A stretch of DNA of 64,000 nt from Vibrio profundi (GCF_005281835.1 NZ_RZIS01000003.1:248001-312000), one strand, 5' to 3'; positions 51,692 to 63,282 are shown, counted from the stretch's first letter. Notes: a model not told the origin generated them from the letters alone. Program-made: numbers and translations.

Positions 51692-51957
51692 ATATCTATA
51701 GGTGCAATGCAGTTAAAACCAACACGAGTGTTGATTTGACGATAGAAATGAATGATGAAGGGGATTTGATAAAATCTTACTGAAAGCTCGAAACTCTATG
51801 TGGCTTTAGAAAATTTAAACGTATGATAATTATCTTTGGAATATTGTTCTGTAATTGATGTAGACTAACTTTTTCGGTGTTTTGTACTGTATAATGGCGG
51901 CATTATGATTCATGTGGTGCATGAATTTCCGCTAATTTAACTACAGATGTTAATACC

Positions 51958-52308
51958 ATGAAAAAGATATTATTCACTGCCGTTGCTTCAATTCTTCTGT
52001 CTGCGTGTTCGACTCAGGTTCACGTACAATCGAACAAGACGATTAAGTTAGAAGAAAGCATTGATCGACCTTTAATCCTAGCGAAAGCGGGTGTTGGTTT
52101 ATATCAAAAGATTGGCGTAACAGGTGAGTATGAGCTGTATGAACCGGTTGCTGCTGAACGTCGAAACTTCACGGGGAATAAGCATCAGTACATTGGTGTC
52201 ATTGGTGCAGGTACTCCTGATTCGTTAGTTTGCTTACCAGATAGCATGAATTTCTTCCACTGCTCTAAGAAAAAAACATCTGTAGTCGTTGAAGAAGGCG
52301 AACAGTAA
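51958..52308 (+). CDS. Small lipoprotein of unknown function
   Basis: A 116-residue lipoprotein with a short signal and lipobox LLSAC (Cys17). The mature part is about 100 residues with two Cys (SLVCLPDS and FFHCSKK) that might bridge, and no recognised motif. It lies before the DEAD-box helicase gene but behind a terminator, so it is separately transcribed. Confidence 0.7.
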   Translation: MKKILFTAVASILLSACSTQVHVQSNKTIKLEESIDRPLILAKAGVGLYQKIGVTGEYELYEPVAAERRNFTGNKHQYIGVIGAGTPDSLVCLPDSMNFFHCSKKKTSVVVEEGEQ

Positions 52309-52332
52309 ACAATTGCTGAAAGAACTCCGAAT

Positions 52333-52361
52333 AGCCCACCAACCTTTGGTGGGCTTTTTAT
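52333..52361 (+). terminator. Intrinsic terminator of the lipoprotein gene
   Basis: AGCCCACCA (52333-52341) pairs with TGGTGGGCT (52347-52355), followed by TTTTATT. Confidence 0.9.
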
Positions 52362-52505
52362 TGGCTGGTAACTTAGTTAATGCCTATTTAGTGGTCTATA
52401 AAAGTAGGTTCTCACAGCGGTATAGGCCTAGGTTTGGCGGGAGGCTAGCGAATTCGTCGTTTCCCGTTGAGTTATGTGAGAAAATTTGCGTTATATCACG
52501 ATAAA

Positions 52506-52521
52506 TGTGAGATAAATCACT
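52506..52521. promoter_or_regulatory. CRP-like site upstream of the DEAD-box helicase gene
   Basis: TGTGAGATAAATCACT matches TGTGA-N6-TCACA at 9 of 10 conserved positions. It is 68 bases before the helicase start. Confidence 0.65.
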
Positions 52522-52588
52522 CTAATTCATTTATAGTGCTCGGCTAAAGTAAAGAAATATAGGCTGTCTGCTTAAGGAACCCGTAACA

Positions 52589-53875
52589 ATGTCATTCTCC
52601 TCTCAAGGTTTTGCCCCAGAACTTGTAAAAGCTCTTACTGAATGTGGCTATGAGAAACTCACGCCAATTCAACAAAAAGCGATCCCAATGGCTCGTAAAG
52701 GGCATGATATTTTTGCCACTGCTCAAACAGGCACTGGTAAAACGGCGGCGTTCTCTTTGCCTGTTATTCAGCACCTTCTTGATAGCAACAAATCAGCATC
52801 GCGCGGTACTGCTCGTGGCCTTATTCTTGCTCCAACACGTGAGCTCGCCGCTCAAATTGCACAAAACATCAAAGATTACGTGAAGTACACGTCTTTGAGC
52901 GTGGCGGCGGTGTATGGCGGTAACAAAATGTCTTCTCAAGTACGCCAACTTGATTTAGGTGTCGACATTCTTGTGGCAACTCCTGGTCGTCTAGAAGAGC
53001 ATTTGGAAGCTGGTAACGTTTCTATTTCAAACTTGGAATTTTTAGTGTTTGATGAAGCAGACCGTATCTTGGATATGGGTTTCATTAATGCTGTGCGTAA
53101 AATCATGTTGGACGTTGAGACTTCTCCGCAAATCATGATGTTTTCTGCAACAACGTCAACTCAACTAAACCAGTTGTCGGTTGATATTCTACGCAAGCCT
53201 AAGCGAATTAGCGTAGAGCGTGAGAACAGCACGGCAGCGACGGTTGGTCACGTGGTTTATCCAGTTGATCAGGAGCGTAAAACTGAGCTTCTATCAGAGT
53301 TGATTGGCCGTAAAAACTGGAAACAAGTACTGGTTTTTGTGAACTACAAAGAAACCGCAAACGAAATCGTTAAAGAATTGAAACTCGATGGCATTAAAGC
53401 AGTATTGTGTCACGGTGATAAAGCACAAAGTGCTCGCCGCCGTGCGCTAGACGATTTTAAAGAAGGTAAAGCGCGAGTAATGGTCGCAACGGATGTTGCA
53501 GCGCGTGGCTTGGATATCGAAGACTTGCCTCATGTAATCAACTACGATATGCCTTTCTTGGCAGAAGATTATGTTCACCGTATTGGTCGTACTGGCCGTG
53601 CAGGTAAACAAGGTCATGCGGTTTCGTTTGTAAACCGTGAAGAAGAGCTTACCGTGGTTCAAGTTGAGACGTTAATCCAGCAACGTATTCGTCGTATCGA
53701 ACAGCCGGGTTATGAGCCTAAGAAGCGTGATGCTTACATTGAAAAGCTGAACACTAAGTCAGCGTATAAGAATCGTCAGGGCCGTAAAAATAACCCTAAT
53801 GAGGAAAAGCCGGATCAAGCATCTGCTGAGCGTCGCCTAGCAATGATGAACCGCATTAAGAATCGTCGTAAATAA
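52589..53875 (+). CDS. DEAD-box RNA helicase (RhlE-like)
   Basis: A 428-residue helicase with all core motifs: Q motif (FAPELVKALTECGYEKLTPIQQKAIP), Walker A AQTGTGKTAAF, PTRELAAQI, TPGRL, VFDEADRILDMGF, FSATTS, ARGLDI and HRIGRTGRAG. The C-terminal tail is short and basic (KNRQGRKNNPNE), as in RhlE-type members. It unwinds RNA duplexes with ATP and helps ribosome assembly or RNA decay, often in the cold. GGAACC precedes the ATG. A CRP-like site lies 68 bases upstream. Confidence 0.93.
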   Translation: MSFSSQGFAPELVKALTECGYEKLTPIQQKAIPMARKGHDIFATAQTGTGKTAAFSLPVIQHLLDSNKSASRGTARGLILAPTRELAAQIAQNIKDYVKYTSLSVAAVYGGNKMSSQVRQLDLGVDILVATPGRLEEHLEAGNVSISNLEFLVFDEADRILDMGFINAVRKIMLDVETSPQIMMFSATTSTQLNQLSVDILRKPKRISVERENSTAATVGHVVYPVDQERKTELLSELIGRKNWKQVLVFVNYKETANEIVKELKLDGIKAVLCHGDKAQSARRRALDDFKEGKARVMVATDVAARGLDIEDLPHVINYDMPFLAEDYVHRIGRTGRAGKQGHAVSFVNREEELTVVQVETLIQQRIRRIEQPGYEPKKRDAYIEKLNTKSAYKNRQGRKNNPNEEKPDQASAERRLAMMNRIKNRRK

Positions 53876-53902
53876 TTAGCGGCTAACATACTATTTTGTA
53901 AT

Positions 53903-53931
53903 AAAGAGCCACTTTATGTGGCTCTTTTCTT
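53903..53931 (+). terminator. Intrinsic terminator of the helicase gene
   Basis: AAAGAGCCAC (53903-53912) and GTGGCTCTTT (53918-53927) with TCTT after it. The next gene starts 19 bases downstream. Confidence 0.85.
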
Positions 53932-53949
53932 ATCTCACAAGAGGCCGAT

Positions 53950-54570
53950 ATGGACAGCGCACTTCTCTGGGCTTTTATTCCAACATTTTTCTTTGTCTCG
54001 ATCACTCCGGGAATGTGCATGACACTAGCACTGAGCCTAGGAATGAGCATTGGCTACAAGCGCACATTGTGGATGATGGCAGGTGAACTTGTCGGTGTGG
54101 CTGTGGTGTCGGTTGCGGCGGTGCTTGGCTTAGCGTCTGTAATGCTCAATTACCCATGGTTATTTACTGCGTTTAAATTCGTCGGTGCCGCGTATCTGGG
54201 CTACCTAGGTATCCAGATGTGGTGTTCGAAAGGCAAGCTTGCCATTAGTGCTGAAACACAGCAGGTACAAGCGGGTAAAGATTGGGATCTAGTGGTACAA
54301 GGCTTTGTTACTGCTATTGCTAACCCTAAAGGTTGGGCATTTATGATCTCGCTTTTGCCGCCGTTTATTAATAGCAATGCCGCATTGGCGCCTCAGCTGC
54401 TTATTCTGGTTTCTATTATTCTTGTGTCTGAGTTTGTGTGTATGACGCTTTACGCGACGGGCGGGAAAGGGCTTAAGCGAATGCTAGGGCAAGCAGATAA
54501 TGTAAAAGTGATGAACCGTATCGCAGGTACTCTAATGATTGGCGTGGGTATTTGGCTATTCGTTAGTTAG
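53950..54570 (+). CDS. LysE/RhtB-family exporter
   Basis: A 206-residue membrane protein with six hydrophobic helices and the family's N-terminal SITPGMCMTLALSLGMSIGYKR and IANPKGWAFMISLLPPFIN signatures. LysE-type exporters expel amino acids such as threonine, homoserine or lysine. It follows the helicase terminator closely, so it has its own promoter or read-through. The exact amino acid is unknown. Confidence 0.9.
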   Translation: MDSALLWAFIPTFFFVSITPGMCMTLALSLGMSIGYKRTLWMMAGELVGVAVVSVAAVLGLASVMLNYPWLFTAFKFVGAAYLGYLGIQMWCSKGKLAISAETQQVQAGKDWDLVVQGFVTAIANPKGWAFMISLLPPFINSNAALAPQLLILVSIILVSEFVCMTLYATGGKGLKRMLGQADNVKVMNRIAGTLMIGVGIWLFVS

Positions 54571-54771
54571 TCAGTCAAATAAGCTCAATGTAATCTAACC
54601 GCTGCTTTTTCTTATCAATTTGGAAAAGCGGCGTACTTTCGTATTCGTACACTCTCACCAGTGTCATTCCAGTTCTCCTATCTAAAGCATCTTAGCTATA
54701 ACCATTCGATACTTTGGCATTAATGTTCTCAAGCGCATATTGAACATGCGATTTACTAGAGGAGGACATTT

Positions 54772-55305
54772 ATGGGTACATCAGTTTTTCTTAGCTATCC
54801 TAACGCGTACAAACAAAACCAAATTGAATTCATAGAAACATTGTCTGAATACCTAATGGACAGAGGTTACACACCGCGAACATTAGGCGTGACGGATTAC
54901 GATATGGACGCTCCGCTTAAGTCGATTCGGCGGTTGATGTCTGAATCTAATGGCTTGATTACAGTGGCGTTTCGGCGCTATTACATTGAACGCGGAAAAG
55001 GAAAGCCTGGGTCTGAGTCTGAATTCAATATTGATAAGCAATGGTTTACGAGCCCCTATAGCCATATAGAACCCGCGATGGCGTTTCAAATTGGGCTACC
55101 TGTTCTCATACTCAGGGAAAGGAACGTTATCGCAGATGGGATCTTAGACAAAGGCGTACTTGGGACTTATATGCCAGAATTCAATCTAGATGACCCTTCC
55201 TACCAATATCTGAATTCAAAGGAGTTTAATCAGCTGATTAGAAAGTGGGAATCACAAGTGGAAAGAGTGGTGGAAAATCGGGGGAATCCACCAACTTTAT
55301 ATTAA
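54772..55305 (+). CDS. Stand-alone TIR-like domain protein, unknown function
   Basis: A 177-residue protein with a strong AGGAGG ribosome site. It begins TSVFLSYPNAYKQNQIEFIETL, like the betaA-alphaA unit of TIR domains, then has ESNGLITVAFRRYYIERG and, later, PYSHIEPAMAFQIGLPVLIL, which resembles the alpha-helix with the catalytic Glu of NADase TIRs followed by the beta-strand. No membrane helix, signal or second domain is seen. Bacterial TIRs often cleave NAD+ in phage defence, but no defence partner is adjacent. The fold assignment is tentative. Confidence 0.6.
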   Translation: MGTSVFLSYPNAYKQNQIEFIETLSEYLMDRGYTPRTLGVTDYDMDAPLKSIRRLMSESNGLITVAFRRYYIERGKGKPGSESEFNIDKQWFTSPYSHIEPAMAFQIGLPVLILRERNVIADGILDKGVLGTYMPEFNLDDPSYQYLNSKEFNQLIRKWESQVERVVENRGNPPTLY

Positions 55306-55364
55306 GTGTGAGAGGGAGTTGGAACACAAATCTTAGCCGATGTACCTTTGGCATTGTGTAAGCG

Positions 55365-57848
55365 TCAATCGGGGCGTAGGTACTTATTCATCATTTGGCT
55401 AAAACTTTCGCGGTGGATCGGCTTAGATAAATACTCATCCATACCAGCTTCAGCACATTGTTTAATGTCTTGATCAAGCACGCTAGCAGTGAGAGCAACA
55501 ATCGTGGTTCGGGGCAAATCGGTACTTGTTTCTAAAGCGCGAATCTCCATCGTCGCAGTAAAGCCGTCCATAATAGGCATCATGCAGTCCATTAGAATCA
55601 GCTCAAAACGCTCACCTGCCTTGATTTTGTTCACTGCCTCTAACCCATTGTTCGCAATATCATAATTGAAACCTAGTCTTTCAAGAGTCATGGTTGCAAC
55701 TTTGAGGTTTACTGAATTATCTTCCACCACCAAAACTTGCGCTTTATAACCACTAGATGGGGAGGCTGTTGGTGATTGCGAACTTTGGTTAATTGGCACT
55801 TCAACACTGGTTAACGCATTTTCAAGAGTAGAGGTAAATCGCTGGCCGAGAATTGGTAGTTTGATGATGCCTTTGACAGAATTCGGAATATCATCGAAAT
55901 GACTGAACATATCGTGTAGCACCACAATTGGTAGGCTAGGGTAACGAGATTCAACTGTGGTTAGGTCTTGTCGAGTCTGGTCATCGTTTTGATGATGATA
56001 AATGAGGATATCCGCTTTGTTGATGGTTTGAACGTCGGTTATTGCTTCGCGGTTATAAAGCCCATAAACGGTCATTTCATCAAGCAGCAGGTTACGTACA
56101 TCAATGTTATTGGTTATTAATGAGATATTGGACTTACTCAAAATAGGACTTGGCGTGAAGGATTTTGCGCATACCGAAGTGGGCAATACGAAGTAAAAGT
56201 GGCTGCCTTCTCCTTTGGTCGATGTGACTTTAAGTTCGCTGTTCATTAGGCACACGAGCTTACTGCTAATGCTTAGGCCAAGCCCTGTACCACCAAATTG
56301 GCGTGTGATGTGTTCGTGCTCTTGAGTGAAAGGCGAAAAGATGTGAGCTTGCTTACTCTCATCTATTCCTATGCCGGTATCTATGACTGAAAACTTAATG
56401 AACGTTTGATTATCTTGATTGTTGGAATCGGCAGGTTCGGCGGAATCGACAACTTCAACTTTCAATTTAATGTCACCTTCAGAAGTAAACTTAATCGCAT
56501 TCGCGGTGAGGTTCAGCAATATTTGGCTTAATCTGTGCTCATCCAAACTGACGCTAGCAGGAACGTTTGCGGCGACGTCAGTATTTATCTCTAACCCTTT
56601 CGCTTCGGCTTTCGCCAAACATATTGCGATAGTGTCGGTCACGACTTGTCGAATGTTGGTTTGGTGAGGGGTTATTTCAATATGTCCCGCTTCAATCTTA
56701 GATAAGTCCAGCACATCATTGATCAATAGAAGTAAGGTTTTAGACGAGGTTTCGATGGTCGCTAAGTATTCCCTCTGGTGAGGGTTGAGCGAAGTGTCTG
56801 CAAGGATGTCAGACATACCAATAATCCCGTTTAACGGAGTTCTTATCTCATGAGACATATTAGCAAGGAAGGTGCTTTTTGCTTTGTTAGCTGACAAGGC
56901 CTGTGAGCGCGAATGTTTAAGGTTTCGTTCTAATTTGATAATTGAAAAAGACAAGTAAGCCAATATTGAAACCAGCGCTAGGCTGAATACCGTTAGAGCA
57001 ATACTAAGTTGACGCTCAATCTCGTCTAGGTGTTTTTGTATCAGTTTGGGTACTTCGTGGTGAAGCAATGAGAGTTCCTTTTCCACCACATGAATGACTT
57101 TTCTCAGCTCTCCATGGACACCCAAATTATGGTTGTAGCCAAGGCGCTGGTAGTTGCTTTGCAGTTGGTAAAAACTGTCACGGTATTGTTGTATTCGGTT
57201 TTGGAACTCGGAACCTTCTAAGTTCACGTAATCTGTTAACTGAGTAAGTTCGCTGTCGACGTAGCTCAATTCAGCCTGCGAAAACGAACGCAAAAAACGC
57301 GATATTGAATGTTGGCTGTTGAGCAGTAACGCGATCAGCTGTTTGTCTTGGGTGAGTGAGACGTTTTTGATCAATTCAAATCTAGCGCGATTGAACTTTT
57401 CAAGCTGTCCTCGTTTATCGGTACCGTTGATCAAAATAACGAGTTGAGTTAACTCATTGAAAGTTGATGAGTAACCGTCTATGGCAAGTTGGATTTTTTC
57501 TGGTGAATAGATGATCGGTAGACCAGATTCCTTCATATGGGTGTTGATTAGCTTTGTACTCGACGCTAATGCGCCAATTCTTTCTTCTACTAAATCAATG
57601 TATTTGGGATCGACCCTAGAGATGAAATCTTTTTCGGCTCTACGAACATAAAGCATATGTTGAGATGACGACTGGACTTCGTTGTAGAGGCTGATGAGCT
57701 TGGCTTCTTGAGTCTTGAAGTTGTTATTGATGACAACATATGTGATGAGTAAAAGCACAATCGCACCGCAAGCTAATGCTAATTGAAATTGAATAGAGCG
57801 TTTGAGCTTAGCTCTAGAAGCCTGCTTCATTGAGTTCCCCACGTTCAT
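55365..57848 (-). CDS. Hybrid sensor histidine kinase with receiver domain
   Basis: An 827-residue hybrid kinase (an ATG at 57830 with GGGGAA upstream is an alternative start). Membrane helix (about 20-41), long periplasmic helical region (about 42-280), second helix (about 282-305), phospho-acceptor His333 ([12 protein letters not shown]), ATPase domain with [17 protein letters not shown] and [11 protein letters not shown], a degenerate receiver-like stretch (about 560-680), then a full C-terminal receiver with Asp754 ([11 protein letters not shown]). No HPt or DNA-binding partner is adjacent. The signal is unknown. Confidence 0.9.
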   Translation of the reverse strand: MNVGNSMKQASRAKLKRSIQFQLALACGAIVLLLITYVVINNNFKTQEAKLISLYNEVQSSSQHMLYVRRAEKDFISRVDPKYIDLVEERIGALASSTKLINTHMKESGLPIIYSPEKIQLAIDGYSSTFNELTQLVILINGTDKRGQLEKFNRARFELIKNVSLTQDKQLIALLLNSQHSISRFLRSFSQAELSYVDSELTQLTDYVNLEGSEFQNRIQQYRDSFYQLQSNYQRLGYNHNLGVHGELRKVIHVVEKELSLLHHEVPKLIQKHLDEIERQLSIALTVFSLALVSILAYLSFSIIKLERNLKHSRSQALSANKAKSTFLANMSHEIRTPLNGIIGMSDILADTSLNPHQREYLATIETSSKTLLLLINDVLDLSKIEAGHIEITPHQTNIRQVVTDTIAICLAKAEAKGLEINTDVAANVPASVSLDEHRLSQILLNLTANAIKFTSEGDIKLKVEVVDSAEPADSNNQDNQTFIKFSVIDTGIGIDESKQAHIFSPFTQEHEHITRQFGGTGLGLSISSKLVCLMNSELKVTSTKGEGSHFYFVLPTSVCAKSFTPSPILSKSNISLITNNIDVRNLLLDEMTVYGLYNREAITDVQTINKADILIYHHQNDDQTRQDLTTVESRYPSLPIVVLHDMFSHFDDIPNSVKGIIKLPILGQRFTSTLENALTSVEVPINQSSQSPTASPSSGYKAQVLVVEDNSVNLKVATMTLERLGFNYDIANNGLEAVNKIKAGERFELILMDCMMPIMDGFTATMEIRALETSTDLPRTTIVALTASVLDQDIKQCAEAGMDEYLSKPIHRESFSQMMNKYLRPD

Positions 57849-58518
57849 ACTTTAACTATTCAAATTGTAGTTGAACAAAATTCAATCGGGACATTTAGAC
57901 GACAAATAGAGAAGGCACGCTCAGGTTTTGGGTGAATTTTGCGGTACAGCTATCGAGTAGGGCATTTTTTATAACCACTTAGAGGTAGGTGGCAGGGAGT
58001 GTTTAGTCACAATATGTTCACTTTTGTTAAAGATCATGGTTGAAATGTTCGTTTGAGCGTAAGTGTTCGGTTTTGTTGCTAGTCGAAGATTTTAAAAATG
58101 TATAGTGACTCGAATAATTGAGTGGGTAAATGTCACGTTTGACTGGTGTTTTCGGCTGAAATTGGCTCGTAAATAGCCTGGATTAAGGTGTGTTTTTATG
58201 ATGCTTTGTGAGCTCGTAGGCTATATATTTAAAGGGTTTGTAATTCTGGTCTGATGAGTTTGTTTGGTATTTGAACGATTTGAAAATATGTGAGAAGTCA
58301 GTCGATATCGCTAAACAGTGCGTGATTTAACAATTTATATTCACATCTGTTACAAAAGTGTGTTCGAACGCTCATTTTTGTTTCGTGTGGGTTTTCGTTG
58401 TTAACGGAATATGCAGAATGGTCACCGTGCACTGAGGTGTACGTTTATCAAAAGAACTTCTGAATCCCCCAATTCTTGAAGTCATTTGGATATTACAATA
58501 ACGATCAAGGACCCTACG
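57849..58518. other. Long upstream region of glpF
   Basis: These 670 bases lie between the divergent hybrid kinase and glpF. I see no gene. A TGTTCGAACG element near 58360 resembles one half of a GlpR-type operator (the E. coli half-site is similar), but a full dyad is not present, so I claim no site. Confidence 0.5.
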
Positions 58519-59373
58519 ATGACAAATAAGAAACAACACACTCTTCTGGGCGAGTGTATAGCTGAGTTTATAGGAACAGGACTGCTTATATTTTTCGGTG
58601 TTGGCTGTGTAGCTGCGTTGGTATTGGCAGGTGCTCAATTCGGGCAATGGGAAATCAGTATTGTATGGGGCCTAGGTGTTACCATCGCGATTTACTGTAC
58701 TGCTGGTGTGTCTGGCGCTCATATTAACCCGGCGGTTACTATCGCGTTAGCGGCATTCCATGGCTTCGATAAAGCGAAAGTATTGCCATACATTGTGGCT
58801 CAACTTGCAGGTGCGTTTTGTTCGGCAGCGTTAGTTTACAGTTTATACAGCAACCTTTTTGTCGACTACGAAATTGCACATAACTTTGCTCGCAGCAGCG
58901 AAGAGGCGTTAGCAACCGCTGGTATTTTCTCTACTTACCCACATGCTTCACTTTCTTTCTTTGGCGCTTTTGCTGTGGAATTCGTAATTACGGCAGTATT
59001 GATGTTTGCCATTCTTGCGTTAGGTGATGAAAACAACGGTGCATCTCGTGGTGCTATGAACCCACTTCTTATCGGTATTCTGATTGCAGTCATCGGTGGC
59101 TCTTTAGGTCCTCTAACTGGCTTTGCAATGAACCCAGCGCGTGACTTCGGCCCTAAACTGTTCGCTTACTTTGCAGGTTGGGAACACGCTTTAACAGGTG
59201 CACGAGACATCCCTTACTTCATCGTACCTGTGTTAGCTCCAATCGCTGGTGCATGTTTTGGTGGCTGGTTATATCCAAAAGCGATTGCTGCTTACCTACC
59301 AGTAGAAGGCCAAGGCTGCACAATCCCAAATCAATGTGAAGAAGAACAAGAAGTTAAGCAAGCAAACGCTTAA
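58519..59373 (+). CDS. glpF: Glycerol uptake facilitator (aquaglyceroporin)
   Basis: A 284-residue aquaporin-family channel from the ATG at 58519 (AAGGA upstream; the track's earlier start is unsupported). Both NPA-type motifs are present: SGAHINPAVTIAL and FAMNPARDFGPK, in a six-helix protein of the right length; the Asp following the second motif (NPARD) is the glyceroporin type. It passes glycerol into the cell, where glpK, 114 bases downstream on the same strand, traps it as glycerol-3-phosphate. A hairpin lies in the gap between them. Confidence 0.95.
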   Translation: MTNKKQHTLLGECIAEFIGTGLLIFFGVGCVAALVLAGAQFGQWEISIVWGLGVTIAIYCTAGVSGAHINPAVTIALAAFHGFDKAKVLPYIVAQLAGAFCSAALVYSLYSNLFVDYEIAHNFARSSEEALATAGIFSTYPHASLSFFGAFAVEFVITAVLMFAILALGDENNGASRGAMNPLLIGILIAVIGGSLGPLTGFAMNPARDFGPKLFAYFAGWEHALTGARDIPYFIVPVLAPIAGACFGGWLYPKAIAAYLPVEGQGCTIPNQCEEEQEVKQANA

Positions 59374-59412
59374 GCCTCTATTTCAATTTAACAAACGTTT
59401 TTAAGTAGAAGT

Positions 59413-59442
59413 AACGCCTCGATAAGTCGTCACTGAGGCGTT
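59413..59442 (+). other. Intercistronic hairpin between glpF and glpK
   Basis: AACGCCTC (59413-59420) pairs with GAGGCGTT (59435-59442) around a 14-base loop. There is no T tract, so it is more likely an mRNA stability or processing element than a terminator. Confidence 0.6.
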
Positions 59443-59466
59443 AGTAATCGACTAAAATTATAATGA

Positions 59467-61005
<1,539 letters not shown>

Positions 61006-61013
61006 GAATCATT

Positions 61014-61072
61014 CCCCTGATCAAATTCAGGGGCGTGAATGTACTTTCGATGAGTAGGTGTCGAAAGTACAT
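61014..61072 (+). other. Two tandem hairpins downstream of glpK
   Basis: CCCCTGA (61014-61020) pairs with TCAGGGG (61027-61033), and ATGTACTTTCGA (61039-61050) pairs exactly with TCGAAAGTACAT (61061-61072). Neither has a T tract. They may protect the 3' end of glpFK mRNA; a real terminator follows at 61114. Confidence 0.6.
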
Positions 61073-61113
61073 GCTCAAACTCTTAGTTTCCTAGGGCTTG
61101 TTCCTTAGGTACT

Positions 61114-61147
61114 AAAAAGCCCAAACATTGCTGTTTGGGCTTTTTAT
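61114..61147. terminator. Bidirectional intrinsic terminator
   Basis: AAAAAGCCCAAAC (61114-61126) and GTTTGGGCTTTTT (61133-61145), a 13-bp stem, serve glpFK and the convergent small membrane protein gene. Confidence 0.93.
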
Positions 61148-61164
61148 ATTGAATGGGGTAAGCG

Positions 61165-61419
61165 TTAAGCTTTAGCAGCCTTTAAAGATTCTGCTTTCTT
61201 CTCTTGCTGCATTTTCGCAAGGAAGTAGATGTTTACACATGCAATGAAACCATTTGTTGCCACTACTGGCCATGCATCAATCATGACACCGTATGCGGTG
61301 AACAAACCACAACCGATAAAGTTAAGTACGCGTAGACGAACGATATCCTTCATTGTCAGTGAGATAGCGACCATGATAGACGCTGCGTAACCTAAAATTT
61401 CAACCATATTGAATTCCAT
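61165..61419 (-). CDS. Small membrane protein (YgjV-like, often mislabelled)
   Basis: An 84-residue inner-membrane protein with three helices, starting MEFNMVEILGYAASIMVAISL, then NFIGCGLFTAYGVMI and VVATNGFIACVNIYFLAKM. AGAGGA precedes the ATG by 6 bases. The three-helix pattern recalls the YgjV/SemiSWEET-type proteins; such proteins are sometimes wrongly labelled uroporphyrinogen decarboxylase, for which there is no motif here. Function unknown. Confidence 0.75.
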   Translation of the reverse strand: MEFNMVEILGYAASIMVAISLTMKDIVRLRVLNFIGCGLFTAYGVMIDAWPVVATNGFIACVNIYFLAKMQQEKKAESLKAAKA

Positions 61420-61687
61420 TGTTTGATCCTCTTAATTTGCCGATTGTCGGTCGGTACCAATTCTTCTCTCCATGAGATTAGTGAGGAAGCTCCATGCCTC
61501 GAATGGTCTGGTTATATTTAACTGTGGTGAACTATAACAAGCGTGAATTTGTGATGAAAGCCCCAAATTTGGCATAAGTGAAGGTTAGCGATTACGCAAA
61601 CGTTTAATAGTGTTTCCTAACGATAAATTACTGTTTATGTTGAGTGATAGGCTTAATCGAAACAGAATTGACCAAGGATCGTTGCAT

Positions 61688-62248
61688 ATGAAACGGATGA
61701 TACTCGCTGGAGTAATTACACTACTGACAGCATGCACAACACAGGTGCCTGTAATACAACATGATTATGGGATCGTGACCAGCGGTGATTTCAACTTTAT
61801 GAAAAGTAATGTACGAACCTATTCATGGCACCCTAACTCAGAACGCAGCTATTTATCGGATGAAGTAGACAGCCCCGAAGTCACAGAGATGGTACGAAAT
61901 GCCATCACTCACGAAATGGCACAACGTGGTTACCAGCTGCAACCTTCCAGCAAGGTAGGGGATGTGATCGTCGGGTTTGGTCTGGCATCAGAGTCAGTCT
62001 TACAAGATAAGACGATTTTCGAATACACCAACTTATCGACTGGTGTCCCTTTCTATGATGAAAATGGCAAACCAGCAGAGAAAGGTTCACTTTATTTGGT
62101 TTTCTATACTCCTAATGTCACACATCCTCAATGGCAAACATTAGCTCAGAGCGGGATAGAGCAAGGCTTAAGCGTTGAAAAAAGACAAGAGCGAGTAACG
62201 CATTACATCTCAATGATTCTTAGAGATGTTCCGGCACTAAAACCTTAG
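61688..62248 (+). CDS. DUF4136-type lipoprotein
   Basis: A 186-residue lipoprotein from the ATG at 61688 (AAGGA 9 bases upstream; the longer frame from 61610 lacks a site). Lipobox LLTAC. The mature part has VRTYSWHPN, TEMVRNAITHEMAQRGYQLQP and DVIVGFGLASE, matching the DUF4136 family of small outer-membrane lipoproteins with a swapped repeat. Role unknown. It precedes the siderophore uptake genes by about 100 bases, with a Fur box between. Confidence 0.85.
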   Translation: MKRMILAGVITLLTACTTQVPVIQHDYGIVTSGDFNFMKSNVRTYSWHPNSERSYLSDEVDSPEVTEMVRNAITHEMAQRGYQLQPSSKVGDVIVGFGLASESVLQDKTIFEYTNLSTGVPFYDENGKPAEKGSLYLVFYTPNVTHPQWQTLAQSGIEQGLSVEKRQERVTHYISMILRDVPALKP

Positions 62249-62298
62249 TAACCTTGTTGCTATTAAAATTGTTTATAGTTATATTTCGAAATCTTAAT

Positions 62299-62323
62299 GA
62301 TAATGAGTATCGAAATCATTATT
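62299..62323. promoter_or_regulatory. Fur box upstream of the siderophore uptake genes
   Basis: GATAATGAGTATCGAAATC (62299-62317) agrees with the 19-bp Fur consensus GATAATGATAATCATTATC at 13-14 positions, and is followed by ATTATT, giving an extended AT-rich dyad. It lies about 30 bases before the start of the binding-protein gene. Confidence 0.75.
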
Positions 62324-62348
62324 TGTCGTAATATTTTTAGGAATCGCT

Positions 62349-63257
62349 ATGAACCGCTTATATTCTTCAGCTTTAGTTTGTTTATTTTCTTCAACTGCAA
62401 TGGCTGCTCCCGTCACAGTGGAGCACTCCTTGGGCACAACAACGCTGGAAAAAAGCCCTGAACGAGTGGTAGTGATTGGGGTTGGAGCACTGGATGCGCT
62501 TGATGCATTTGGGGTTAAACCTGTCGCGGTAGCTAAGGCCGGTACATTGCCAGGCTACTTAGCCAAATATTACTCAGATGACTATGCTGCCGCAGGTAGC
62601 TTGTTTGAACCAAACTTCGAAAATATATATATGCAGAAGCCTGATCTCATCATCATTGGCGGTCGAGCTGCAGACAAATACAAAGAGCTTTCTGATATTG
62701 CGCCAACGGTCTTATTTGCTGCGGATGCCAACAAAGGTTACTGGGCAAGCACTCAAGAGCAGTGGCGGATGCTGGCTGAGATTTTTGATAACTCAGAGAA
62801 AGTCGAACAGACGATTGATAAGCTTGATGCTCAATTCCAGCAGATCAAAGCGTATAACCAGAAGAATAACATCGACGCATTAACGGTTATGAGCTCGGGC
62901 AGCAATATTACGACATTCGGTGCCGAGTCGCGTTTTTCTTCAATTTATAAAGATTTCGGATTCGAAGAAACGATTAAAGGCATTAAACCAACACGTCACG
63001 GCGATCTTATTTCTTACGAATTTATCCGTGAAGCGAATCCTTCCACGCTGCTTGTCGTTGACCGTAATAAGCTGGTCAACAAGGGCGAGAGTAATACCGC
63101 GCAAAACTTTGAAAATGACTTGGTAAAAGCAACGGATGCTTACCAAAACGGTTCAATGACCTTCCTAGATGTTAATGCCTGGTATTTATCGATTGCTGGT
63201 GTGACCGCAACGGAGCAAATGGTCACCGACGTTAAACAGTCAATCGGCCTAAAATAA
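62349..63257 (+). CDS. vctP: VctP-like catechol-siderophore periplasmic binding protein
   Basis: A 302-residue periplasmic protein with a signal peptide (cut near AMA, residue 20). It has the helical-backbone type III binding fold of FatB/CeuE/VctP: SPERVVVIGVGALDALDAFG, MQKPDLIIIGGRAADKY and TVMSSGSNITTFG. It should bind ferric catechol siderophores such as vibriobactin or enterobactin for the ABC transporter whose permease gene begins 25 bases downstream. A Fur box lies just upstream, so iron limitation should induce it. Confidence 0.92.
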   Translation: MNRLYSSALVCLFSSTAMAAPVTVEHSLGTTTLEKSPERVVVIGVGALDALDAFGVKPVAVAKAGTLPGYLAKYYSDDYAAAGSLFEPNFENIYMQKPDLIIIGGRAADKYKELSDIAPTVLFAADANKGYWASTQEQWRMLAEIFDNSEKVEQTIDKLDAQFQQIKAYNQKNNIDALTVMSSGSNITTFGAESRFSSIYKDFGFEETIKGIKPTRHGDLISYEFIREANPSTLLVVDRNKLVNKGESNTAQNFENDLVKATDAYQNGSMTFLDVNAWYLSIAGVTATEQMVTDVKQSIGLK

Positions 63258-63282
63258 GCACTATTACAAGCAGAGGTTAACT

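Noticed and set aside
54597..54650. Inverted repeat after the LysE-type gene
   Set aside because: Imperfect and without a T tract, so it is not accepted as a terminator.
58355..58400. GlpR operator upstream of glpF
   Set aside because: Only one half-site-like element was found, without a convincing dyad.
61165..61419. Uroporphyrinogen decarboxylase annotation for the small membrane protein
   Set aside because: An 84-residue protein with three membrane helices cannot be this soluble enzyme of about 350 residues.
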